This document shows positions 1 to 6,880 of a stretch of DNA of 6,937 nucleotides, one piece after another (the first letter of the stretch is position 1; every line of letters begins with the position of its first letter). Source of the stretch: Opitutaceae bacterium UBA6669. Its GTDB lineage: Bacteria; Verrucomicrobiota; Verrucomicrobiia; Opitutales; Opitutaceae. The stretch is taken from the NCBI GenBank assembly GCA_002455175.1, contig DKKJ01000146.1, positions 35,305 through 42,241 on the forward strand. The letters run 5' to 3'. Under the pieces are notes generated by a model. It was given only the letters and a program-made list of their open reading frames with translations, made no database searches and was not told the DNA's origin. The translations under genes were made by a program, and so were the position numbers.

Positions 1-2231
1 AGCCTGAGACAGCCGTTCCTCTCGCCTCCATCGTGGACGTGACCTCGGCCAAGAGCGCTTCGGGCGAATTTCGTTGGACCGCACCTCCTGGGCACTGGAC
101 GGTGGTACGCATCGGCTATCGCAATACAGGGAAAATCAACGAGCCCGCGCCACCCGAAGCGCGCGGATTGGAATGCGATAAATTCAGTCGCGCGGCAGTG
201 ACGCTTCATTTCGAAAACTATGTCGCTCGCATTTTGAAGATCTTGGAGCACAAAAAAGACCGATCTTCCCAGCATCGCGCCAGCGCGCTCAAGGGTGTGC
301 TGATCGACAGTTGGGAAGCACGGACGCAAAACTGGTCCCACCACTTCCCAGAAGAATTTCAGCGTCGTCGCGGATATCACCTCCTGCCTTATCTCGCTGC
401 CTTCGCACGAATCATTGTGGAAGATCGCGCCACCACTGAACGTTTTCTTCGTGATGTCCGCCAAACCGGCAGCGACTTGGTAGCGGAAAACTTCTACGGT
501 GTGATGCGTGAGCTTTCGAATCGTCACGGGCTCCAGTTATCCGCGGAAGCCTGTGGCGGGAGTGGTCCCGGCACCATGGTCGCCGACGGCATGCAGCACT
601 ATCTCCACGTCGACATCCCGATGACGGAACTCAATCGCCCCTTGAAAGAGGCCGTTTCCGCTGCAGCGATGACGGGAAAATCGGTCGTTGCTCTGGAGGC
701 TTTCACCCAAGGTCGTGCCAATTGGAATGACAGTCCCGCCTCGCTCAAAGCCACGGGAGATGCCGCGTTCGCAGCCGGGATCAACCGGATGGTTTTCCAT
801 ACCTATGCCCACAACCCGGAGCTAGACCTACTATCACCGGGACCTGCCTTCGGTAAGTACGGGCTTCCCTTCTCCCGCGGACAAACTTGGTGGGAGATGG
901 GCTCTGCCTGGATGGCCTATTTGAGTCGGACTCAGTTTCTCCTGCAGCAAGGCCACCGCGTCGCAGACGTGCTCTATTTTTACGGAGAGGATCCTGCCGG
1001 CCCAATTGCGGAGGTCATCGGGAGCGATCGCCAAGATCTCGAACGGTGGCCCGCACTCCCTTCTGGATACACCTTTGATCTTCTCCCAGCGGACGTCCTG
1101 AATCGCACGCTCAGGGTGAATGAGGGTCGCTTGGTACTGCCTCACGGTGCCTCCTACCGTTTACTGGTTTTGAGAAACTCCGATCGACTCACGTTAGAAT
1201 CAGCCAAGGCACTGCGCTCTTTGATCGCAGAAGGCGCCGTGGTCGCCTGCCCCAAGCCGCGCCACAACCTCAGTCTTCAAGGAGGTGATGCTTCCGAAAA
1301 TGAAATCCGTAAAATCGGCGACGACATCTGGGGTGACCACGACGGCACCACGATGACATCACGCCCTTACGGAAAGGGGCGGGTCTATGGAGGAACGCCT
1401 ATCACGAAAGCACTTCACGAATTAAAGCTTTTCCCTGACTTCCGGGCCGTGTCGTCCATGAACGGAGAAGAGATTAATCTTCGCTTCACACACCGGCGTA
1501 GTGGGGCAACCGAGCTTTATTTTGTCGCAAATCCTCACGCTCACACCGTCTCCGTCCACGCTCACTTCCGATCATCGAGCTCCCAAGTCGAGCGCTGGGA
1601 TCCAGTCACAGGCAAATCAACCGTCGTCGAAGCACTCAGCTCCGTGGACGAAATCACGTCGATCCCGCTGACGCTGGCTCCTTTCCAATCAACGTTCATC
1701 GTCTTCCGCGCAGGTGACACAACCGGGTCAAAGCCTGCTGATTTTTCCCATCGCGCCGATCCCATCGTCGGACCCTGGACGGTGACGTTTTCAGGGATAT
1801 CTGCACCGACGAAGCCAATGATCTTTCCCACGCTAGCGGATTGGAGCGTTCATCAAAACGACCAGGTACGCTTTTTCTCCGGTACCGCTACCTACACACA
1901 AGAGATCATGTGGAGTCCCTTAACCCATTTGCGCGGTGCCGTGGTTCTGGATTTGGGCAACGTCGCAGTAGCAGCCCAGGTCAGTGTTAACGGCCAGGAT
2001 TGCGGCATTGCCTGGACGCCTCCTTATCGCGTCGAAATCCAATCTGCGCTCAGACCCGGAAAGAACCGCCTCGAAATCCGCGTCGCGAATACATGGGCTA
2101 ACCGATTGATGGGCGATATGCGCCTGCCCGAAGCAGAGCGCAAAACCTGGACAACCTACCACTCCTACACCGACCAGTCTCCACCGGTGAAATCGGGGCT
2201 CCTCGGTCCAGTTCGACTGATCAGCTACTGA
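1..2231 (+). CDS. Alpha-L-rhamnosidase, glycoside hydrolase family 106 type (5' partial)
   Basis: The reading frame is already open at nucleotide 3 and has no stop upstream of the first internal GTG at 33, so the gene starts outside the window; 742 codons are visible. GH106 enzymes are usually about 1000 residues or more, so roughly the first 300 residues are missing. They hydrolyse terminal alpha-L-rhamnose from plant, algal or bacterial polysaccharides. Counting from GTG 33, I see the DSWE motif (residues 92-95), an RRGY-PYL stretch (112-121), SAEACGG (170-176), VDIPMTE (193-199), LEAFTQG (221-227) and GINRMVFHTYAHNP (249-262). E95 and E222 are the best candidates for the two catalytic glutamates; their spacing fits my recollection of the characterised Bacteroides enzyme BT0986. 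Residues about 575-732 form a galactose-binding-like beta-sandwich (VSVNGQDCGIAW, NRLEIRVANTWANR), common at the C-terminus of this family. The next gene starts 45 bp downstream, suggesting co-transcription. Family assignment is firm; the exact substrate is not. Confidence 0.9.
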   Translation, partial: PETAVPLASIVDVTSAKSASGEFRWTAPPGHWTVVRIGYRNTGKINEPAPPEARGLECDKFSRAAVTLHFENYVARILKILEHKKDRSSQHRASALKGVLIDSWEARTQNWSHHFPEEFQRRRGYHLLPYLAAFARIIVEDRATTERFLRDVRQTGSDLVAENFYGVMRELSNRHGLQLSAEACGGSGPGTMVADGMQHYLHVDIPMTELNRPLKEAVSAAAMTGKSVVALEAFTQGRANWNDSPASLKATGDAAFAAGINRMVFHTYAHNPELDLLSPGPAFGKYGLPFSRGQTWWEMGSAWMAYLSRTQFLLQQGHRVADVLYFYGEDPAGPIAEVIGSDRQDLERWPALPSGYTFDLLPADVLNRTLRVNEGRLVLPHGASYRLLVLRNSDRLTLESAKALRSLIAEGAVVACPKPRHNLSLQGGDASENEIRKIGDDIWGDHDGTTMTSRPYGKGRVYGGTPITKALHELKLFPDFRAVSSMNGEEINLRFTHRRSGATELYFVANPHAHTVSVHAHFRSSSSQVERWDPVTGKSTVVEALSSVDEITSIPLTLAPFQSTFIVFRAGDTTGSKPADFSHRADPIVGPWTVTFSGISAPTKPMIFPTLADWSVHQNDQVRFFSGTATYTQEIMWSPLTHLRGAVVLDLGNVAVAAQVSVNGQDCGIAWTPPYRVEIQSALRPGKNRLEIRVANTWANRLMGDMRLPEAERKTWTTYHSYTDQSPPVKSGLLGPVRLISY

Positions 2232-2276
2232 TAGCCCTCACTTACCGCTTCTCGACTTTAACCAGTCACCCTGCTC

Positions 2277-2993
2277 ATGCCTCCTCGCTCCTTTTCCGCT
2301 CTCCTACTCGGGTTTGCTTGCCTCCTTTTGCCTCACGTCGTCAACGCCGCGGCCGCGGAGACCGATCCGCGTCTCCACGCCGATGGCAAAGGCTGGCGAC
2401 TACAAAAGGCGAACCGCACCGATCCCATGCGACCCCGCGTTTTGCTCATCGGCGATTCGATCCTGAACGGCTACCTCAAAGCCACGATTTCGGGATTGGG
2501 TGAACGCGCCGATGTGGATGCCTGGGTGAATCCCTACCATCAGGCAAACGCTGACCTCGAACGGATGGTAACCGAGGTTCTCGCGCAGGGGCCCTACGAT
2601 GTGATCCATTTCAATCTCGGGCTTCATGGTTGGCAGCCAGGACGTATTCCAGAGGGGCAATTTGAACCCCTCACGGAAAAACTCGTGCAAACGCTTCGCC
2701 GACAAGCACCGCAAGCGCGTCTCATCTGGGCAGCAAGTACGCCAGTGACCGTGAAAGGCAATCCGCTCCAGCTCGATCCGACCATCGATCCCATTATTGT
2801 CGCACACAACCAAATGGCAGCAGAGGTGATGCGGCGAAACCAAATCCCCATCATTGATTTTTACGGTTTGCTGGTCTCGCGGCTTGAGTGGGCACGAGGA
2901 GATCAGTTCCACTGGAAGGCGCCGGCTTATGACCTCCTCGCTACGCACGTTGTTAACTCAGTGGGCGCTTTCTTGCCTCCACGCTCCCGCTGA
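2277..2993 (+). CDS. Secreted SGNH/GDSL-family hydrolase (probable carbohydrate esterase)
   Basis: This 238-residue protein begins with a signal peptide (basic residue at 4, hydrophobic core about 7-19, AAAAE cleavage zone about 24-28), so it should be exported. The catalytic domain starts with VLLIGDS (55-61), placing the nucleophile at Ser61. The end carries D209-Q-F-H212, a standard SGNH block V with the Asp and His of the triad. The third block reads HFNLGLHGW (111-119), so the usual Gly-x-Asn-Asp becomes Gly115-Leu-His117-Gly, with no Asn at the oxyanion-hole position. Related verrucomicrobial and planctomycete proteins show similar Asn-x-Gly-x-His blocks as far as I recall, so this is probably a subfamily trait. 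The expected role is removal of acetyl or other ester groups from a polysaccharide, supporting the rhamnosidase upstream and the GH97 fusion downstream. ATG 2277 is chosen because it gives a complete signal peptide; there is no Shine-Dalgarno sequence before it. The substrate is unknown. Confidence 0.85.
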   Translation: MPPRSFSALLLGFACLLLPHVVNAAAAETDPRLHADGKGWRLQKANRTDPMRPRVLLIGDSILNGYLKATISGLGERADVDAWVNPYHQANADLERMVTEVLAQGPYDVIHFNLGLHGWQPGRIPEGQFEPLTEKLVQTLRRQAPQARLIWAASTPVTVKGNPLQLDPTIDPIIVAHNQMAAEVMRRNQIPIIDFYGLLVSRLEWARGDQFHWKAPAYDLLATHVVNSVGAFLPPRSR

Positions 2994-3067
2994 CGGTATC
3001 CAGGCGCTGCACGCGTGATCGGTCGAAACCTAGCACCTGTCACCCCCTTTCATTCACGTCCCTCGTC

Positions 3068-6000
3068 ATGTTTTTCTTCATCCGCTGCGCCGTCGTTCTC
3101 TTCGTCCTCGCTCACTCGCTCGCCGCGGCGTGGCGCGTGTCTTCGCCTGACGAGTCCGTCCGCCTCACGTTCTCTCTGAAAGCAGACGGAACGCCGCTCT
3201 ACCAGATCGAGCACCAGGGTAAACCGACCGTTTTACCGTCGCGTCTAGGTTTCACCCAAAAAAACGGGGCTGACCTCCTAGACGGCTTCGAACAGGTGAC
3301 GTTTTCTGAACACCGCCACACCGCTACCTGGAAACCACTTTATGGCGAACGGAGCGAGATCCCCGACGGTTACCAAGAGATGCGGCTCACCCTGCGTCAG
3401 AAAACCAGCGGGCAGACCCTGACTTTGGTCGGTCGCGCCTACAACGAGGGCGCAGCCATTCGCTATGAGTTCGAGCCCACCGTAGGGAACACCTCCGGTA
3501 CCCTCAGCGCCGAACGCACCGAGTTCATCTTCCCACAGGGCTCATTTGGTTACGAGGAGTACGGACCCGAAGGAGAGTACCACCGCACGCTCATCTCGAA
3601 CATCAAGGCCAAGTGCGAACGTCCGCTGACCGTCGAACTCGCGGACGGGCGCTTCGCCTGTCTCGTCGAAGCAGATCTCGACCGCTATCCTCGCATGTTG
3701 CTCGCGCCCTCGCCCTTCACCGAAGGCGGGCTTATCAGTGCACTCTCCGGTGAGGTCGAGTACGCAGGTCGCCTCACTTCACCTTGGCGCGCGTTCATCG
3801 TCGGAAATCGCCCTGGCGATCTCCTGGAGCGAAATTATCTCGTTCTGAACCTGAATGCGCCCAACGCCTTGGCGGATACGAGCTGGATCAAGCCGGGCAA
3901 AGCGATTCGGGAAGTGACCCTCTCCACCGCAGGAGGCAAGGCCTGTATCGATTTTGCTGCTGCTCGTGGATTAAGTTATGTCCTCTACGACGCGGGTTGG
4001 TATGGGCACGAATATGACGACGCCTCCGACGCGCGCAGCGTGAATGTCGACCCCAAGAAAGTGGCCAAGACTGGCGAGCTGGATCTTCACGAGGTGATCG
4101 CCTACGGCAAATCCAAGGGCATCGGAATCTTTCTCTACGTGAATCGTCGCGCGTTGGAAAAACAGCGGGATGAGCTTTTTCCCCTTTATCAGAGCTGGGG
4201 TGTCGCCGGGGTGAAATTCGGCTTCGTCAACGTCGGCCCCCAGGCCTGGACCACCTGGGTTCTGGACTCTGTCCGCAAGGCTGCCGCGCATCGCCTGATG
4301 GTCGATATTCACGACAGTTATCGTCCCACCGGTTTCACGCGAACATTCCCCAACCTCCTGACCCAGGAAGGCGTCCGCGGCAATGAACACATGCCAACGG
4401 CGACTCATAATGCCACGCTGCCTTTTGTGCGTTCTCCGGCGGGCCCCGCAGACTACACCATTTGCGTCTACAGTCCCCGCATCAAACCCACTCGAGCCCA
4501 CCAATTGGCTTTGGCGGTGGTCATGTACAGCCCACTCCAACTGCTCTACTGGTACGATCAGCCGTCGGCCTACCAAGGAGAACCTGAAATCGAATTCCTC
4601 GATCGCACGCCCACAGTCTGGGATGAAACGCGCGTCCTGGAAGGAAAGATCGGCGAAGTGGCCAGTATTGCACGGCGTAGCGGGCGCGATTGGTTCGTCG
4701 GTACAATCGCCAGCGATCACGCACAGCAGATTGCGCTCTCTCTTTCCTTCCTTCCCGAAGGCGTCACCTACGTCGCAAAAATTTTCGAAAACGGGACTAC
4801 GCCAAGCGAAACTCGCATTCGCACGGAAAACGTCACCTCGCGTTCTACCCTCAAGGCCGCGTTACCCTCAGCCGGCGGACAGGCGATCTGGCTGACCCCG
4901 GAGTACGTGGGTCGTGCGGTCTCTCCTACGGGTGAACCCACCAACGCCGCCGAATCGGCCGCTGCTCAAGCGGCTAAAGATCGGGAGGTGGAGGCCGCTT
5001 TCGAAGCGTGGAAAAACCAGCGCAGTGCAGCGGAGCAACGCTGGTTGGCCACCTTGGAAACCTACCTGGGTTCGTACTACCTCCCGCGCTACAAACAGGA
5101 GAAACTCGCAGGAAAGGTAAGCCCGTTTGACTTCGTTTCGGATGACCCGACGCTTCCTAACGTGCTGCTCATCGGCGATTCGGTTTCCAATGGCTACACG
5201 CTGCCGACTCGAGCCGCACTCGCGGGCAAAGCCAATGTCTACCGCGCTCCAGAAAACTGCGGACCGACGGCAAACGGCGTCCGCAAGCTGGACGCCTGGC
5301 TGGGTGATCGTCGGTGGGATGTCATTCACGTCAACTTTGGGATCCACGACCGCTCCACACCTCAAGCCGACTATGAGCAACGCTTGGATCAGATCATGAC
5401 GCGCCTGGCACAAACAGGAGCCAAAGTCATCTGGGCCAGCACCACGCCCATCCCACGTGACGACACCAAAAAACAGGATCCCGCCTCCATCGTTGCCCTC
5501 AACGAAATCGGTGCGCGTTTAGCCAAAAAGCACGGCTTTATCATCAACGATCTCTACGCGTGGATAAACCCAGAGATCGATCGGTATCAGCGTTTCAACG
5601 ACGTGCATTTCACTCCTGCCGGTTACCAGCGTCTCGCGCAACGCGTGAGCAACGCTCTCTGGACCGCGCTCCCGGGCTCATCGAAAATCAATACGGCCAT
5701 TGTCCCTACCGGGAAAATCGAGGTGGATTCCTACCTCTGGGAAGACCGTCACGCCGCCGCTCTGGCGATCAAAGGCTCACTCAATCCTGACATCGTCATG
5801 ATTGGCGATTCGATCACCCACTTCTGGGGCGGACAACCGGAGGACCCCAAGAAAAATCGCGGCAAGGAATCCTGGGACACTTTGTTCGCCGGGCATCGCG
5901 CGCTCAATCTCGGCTTCGGCTGGGACCGCACCCAAAACGTGCTCAAACGGATCGAACTCGGAGCACTCGACGGCATTGATCCACGTCTGGTCGTTCTCAA

Positions 6001-6373
6001 CGTCGGGACCAATAACACCTCAGGCACCGCCTATGCGCGCGCGAGCACCCCTGCAGAAATTGCTGACGGTGCATCGAAAATCTGCGAACAGATTCGCGCC
6101 AAATGCCCTCGCGCCCGAATCGTTGTCATGGCCGTTTTCCCCCGCGGACAGTCTGCAAGCGACCCGCGCCGCGCAGTTCTCGCTGACGTGAATGAGCGAC
6201 TCGCCCAGGTGGCGCGACAACAACACGCCACTTTCCTGGATTTCAAGGAGCGGTGGCTACAGCCGGATGGGTCACTATCAAAGGAAATGATGAATGACTT
6301 CGTTCATCCCACCGCCGCAGGCTATCGTCTTTGGGCCGAGATGCTGAAGCCGTATCTGCCTCCCCGAGACTAG
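3068..6373 (+). CDS. Secreted multidomain enzyme: GH97 alpha-glycosidase fused to two SGNH hydrolase domains
   Basis: The 1101-residue product has a signal peptide (1-21, cut near AAA-WRV). Residues about 22-615 are a complete GH97 enzyme: an N-terminal beta-sandwich opening with VSSPDESVRLTF, a TIM barrel about 275-530, and a C-terminal sandwich to about 615. DIHDSYRPTG (413-422) carries Asp416 where the inverting enzyme SusB has Gly; in retaining GH97 enzymes this Asp is the nucleophile, so an alpha-galactosidase-like retaining enzyme is the best guess. E201, E434 and E440 are candidate calcium or acid/base residues. A helical, charged, Ala-rich segment (about 625-690) leads into the first SGNH domain (about 695-868): LLIGDS (700-705, Ser705), HVNFGIHD (754-761) and DVHFTPAGY (845-853). 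The second SGNH domain (about 885-1098) resembles PAF-acetylhydrolase: MIGDSI (911-916, Ser915), NLGFGWDRTQNVL (947-959), GTNN (980-983) and D1077-F-V-H1080. GH97 proteins usually end near 650-700 residues, so the two added domains are the oddity. The frame is intact throughout. The start has no Shine-Dalgarno but gives a clean signal peptide. Confidence 0.9.
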   Translation: MFFFIRCAVVLFVLAHSLAAAWRVSSPDESVRLTFSLKADGTPLYQIEHQGKPTVLPSRLGFTQKNGADLLDGFEQVTFSEHRHTATWKPLYGERSEIPDGYQEMRLTLRQKTSGQTLTLVGRAYNEGAAIRYEFEPTVGNTSGTLSAERTEFIFPQGSFGYEEYGPEGEYHRTLISNIKAKCERPLTVELADGRFACLVEADLDRYPRMLLAPSPFTEGGLISALSGEVEYAGRLTSPWRAFIVGNRPGDLLERNYLVLNLNAPNALADTSWIKPGKAIREVTLSTAGGKACIDFAAARGLSYVLYDAGWYGHEYDDASDARSVNVDPKKVAKTGELDLHEVIAYGKSKGIGIFLYVNRRALEKQRDELFPLYQSWGVAGVKFGFVNVGPQAWTTWVLDSVRKAAAHRLMVDIHDSYRPTGFTRTFPNLLTQEGVRGNEHMPTATHNATLPFVRSPAGPADYTICVYSPRIKPTRAHQLALAVVMYSPLQLLYWYDQPSAYQGEPEIEFLDRTPTVWDETRVLEGKIGEVASIARRSGRDWFVGTIASDHAQQIALSLSFLPEGVTYVAKIFENGTTPSETRIRTENVTSRSTLKAALPSAGGQAIWLTPEYVGRAVSPTGEPTNAAESAAAQAAKDREVEAAFEAWKNQRSAAEQRWLATLETYLGSYYLPRYKQEKLAGKVSPFDFVSDDPTLPNVLLIGDSVSNGYTLPTRAALAGKANVYRAPENCGPTANGVRKLDAWLGDRRWDVIHVNFGIHDRSTPQADYEQRLDQIMTRLAQTGAKVIWASTTPIPRDDTKKQDPASIVALNEIGARLAKKHGFIINDLYAWINPEIDRYQRFNDVHFTPAGYQRLAQRVSNALWTALPGSSKINTAIVPTGKIEVDSYLWEDRHAAALAIKGSLNPDIVMIGDSITHFWGGQPEDPKKNRGKESWDTLFAGHRALNLGFGWDRTQNVLKRIELGALDGIDPRLVVLNVGTNNTSGTAYARASTPAEIADGASKICEQIRAKCPRARIVVMAVFPRGQSASDPRRAVLADVNERLAQVARQQHATFLDFKERWLQPDGSLSKEMMNDFVHPTAAGYRLWAEMLKPYLPPRD

Positions 6374-6430
6374 GCCAACTTCGAAAAACGGTAGCCATTC
6401 AGGTTATAAGAAGCCCCACTCAGTCGGATC

Positions 6431-6521
6431 GGAGGGCTCGGTGCTCAACGGCGAGAAATCCATCGAACCGGCACTTCTAAGCGGTAGCCGTCCCTGCGGC
6501 TCTGACGGAGCAGAGCCCTCC
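6431..6521. repeat. REP-like inverted-repeat intergenic element
   Basis: GGAGGGCTC at 6431-6439 is matched by its exact reverse complement GAGCCCTCC at 6513-6521. Allowing a two-base bulge, the pairing continues (TGCTC at 6442-6446 with GAGCA at 6509-6513, overlapping the next arm by one base). Inside the right end a compact hairpin is present: GGCTCTG at 6498-6504 pairs perfectly with CAGAGCC at 6511-6517 around a six-base loop. An alternative stem pairs CCGTC (6488-6492) with GACGG (6504-6508). The element style recalls short repeated palindromic sequences in verrucomicrobial genomes. That recollection is not evidence; only the inverted repeats are seen directly. Confidence 0.5.
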
Positions 6522-6666
6522 TATAATCACCTGGTACGTTCGTCCGCACCCTACGATCGCCTAGATACAAAGACAGGTTCTCGAAAATCCAGCCATCCCT
6601 GAGCCCGACGCCCGTTACGCCCCCGAAACGCGGATGCTCAGGCAACTAAATTGCATAAAATGCCGC

Positions 6667-6681
6667 ACTGGGTTACCCAGT
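6667..6681. promoter_or_regulatory. Perfect 15-bp palindrome, possible operator
   Basis: ACTGGGT and ACCCAGT are exact reverse complements around a single central base. The site lies about 200 bp upstream of the partial secreted-protein gene and just before an AT-rich patch. The one-base centre makes an RNA hairpin unlikely, so a dimeric transcription factor site is the better reading. No regulator gene is in the window and no known operator consensus is matched, so the function is inferred from symmetry and position only. Confidence 0.3.
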
Positions 6682-6685
6682 AATC

Positions 6686-6734
6686 CTCGTAACTACCTTC
6701 GCTAAAGCGAGTAATAAAAATAACGAGTGCGAAG
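6686..6734. repeat. AT-rich patch bounded by short inverted and direct repeats
   Basis: TAATAAAAATAA (6712-6723) lies between several paired short motifs. CTTCGC (6697-6702) is the reverse complement of GCGAAG (6729-6734). CTCGT (6686-6690) is the reverse complement of ACGAG (6723-6727). TCGCT-AA-AGCGA (6699-6710) is a small palindrome. CGAGT also recurs directly at 6708-6712 and 6724-6728. The patch may be a promoter or regulator-binding zone for the downstream gene. Each arm is only 5-6 bp, so part of the pattern could be chance. Confidence 0.25.
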
Positions 6735-6880
6735 CGCCTGGCGGTGAATTCGCTGTACGTTCGCGGTCGTTTTCCAGTTCCGCCCTCTTGACGACTTTGA
6801 TAGGGTAGAGCTTCGGTCTTCCGTTGATTGTCCGTAATCTCTGTACGTTTTGTCCTGTCTCCGTTGGATTCCCATTGCCC

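Larger units (their letters stand above)
6374..6880. other. 507-bp non-coding intergenic region
   Basis: I find no convincing gene here. The reverse-strand open frames in this stretch (about 66-78 codons) show no recognisable motif, and one of them runs over the start of the downstream gene. The first half holds a REP-like inverted-repeat element; the second half holds a perfect 15-bp palindrome, an AT-rich patch flanked by short inverted repeats, and two copies of CTGTACGTT (6753-6761 and 6841-6849). No strong sigma-70 promoter with correct spacing could be picked out, and no Rho-independent terminator with a T-run follows the stop codon at 6373. The region most likely separates two transcription units and carries the control signals of the downstream gene. 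Confidence 0.6.

Noticed and set aside
2347..2358. 12-bp palindrome CCGCGGCCGCGG in the small SGNH gene
   Set aside because: It falls in Ala codons of the signal peptide cleavage region and is readily explained by GC-rich codon use.
2400..2948. Reverse-strand open frame opposite the small SGNH gene (182 codons)
   Set aside because: Antisense shadow of a gene with clear catalytic motifs and a signal peptide on the plus strand.
3010..3017. 8-bp palindrome CACGCGTG between the second and third genes
   Set aside because: Too short to distinguish from chance, and no partner signals are visible in the 74-bp gap.
3971..4720. Long reverse-strand open frame opposite the GH97 catalytic domain (249 codons)
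   Set aside because: It is fully antisense to a strongly conserved domain and shows no recognisable motif; long antisense frames are expected in GC-rich coding DNA.
4868..5413. Reverse-strand open frame opposite the linker and middle SGNH domain (181 codons)
   Set aside because: Antisense to the conserved GDS domain, with no family resemblance of its own.
6498..6517. Hairpin considered as a Rho-independent terminator for the fusion gene
   Set aside because: The stem is good but is followed by CTCCTAT rather than a T-run, and lies about 125 bp after the stop codon.
6445..6645. 66-codon reverse-strand frame in the intergenic region
   Set aside because: It runs through the inverted-repeat element, is rich in Arg as repeats often translate, and has no domain or start-site support.
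6788..6840. TTGACG (6788-6793) and TAATCT (6835-6840) as a sigma-70 promoter
   Set aside because: The spacing is about 41 bp instead of 16-18, and neither box has a suitable partner at the right distance.
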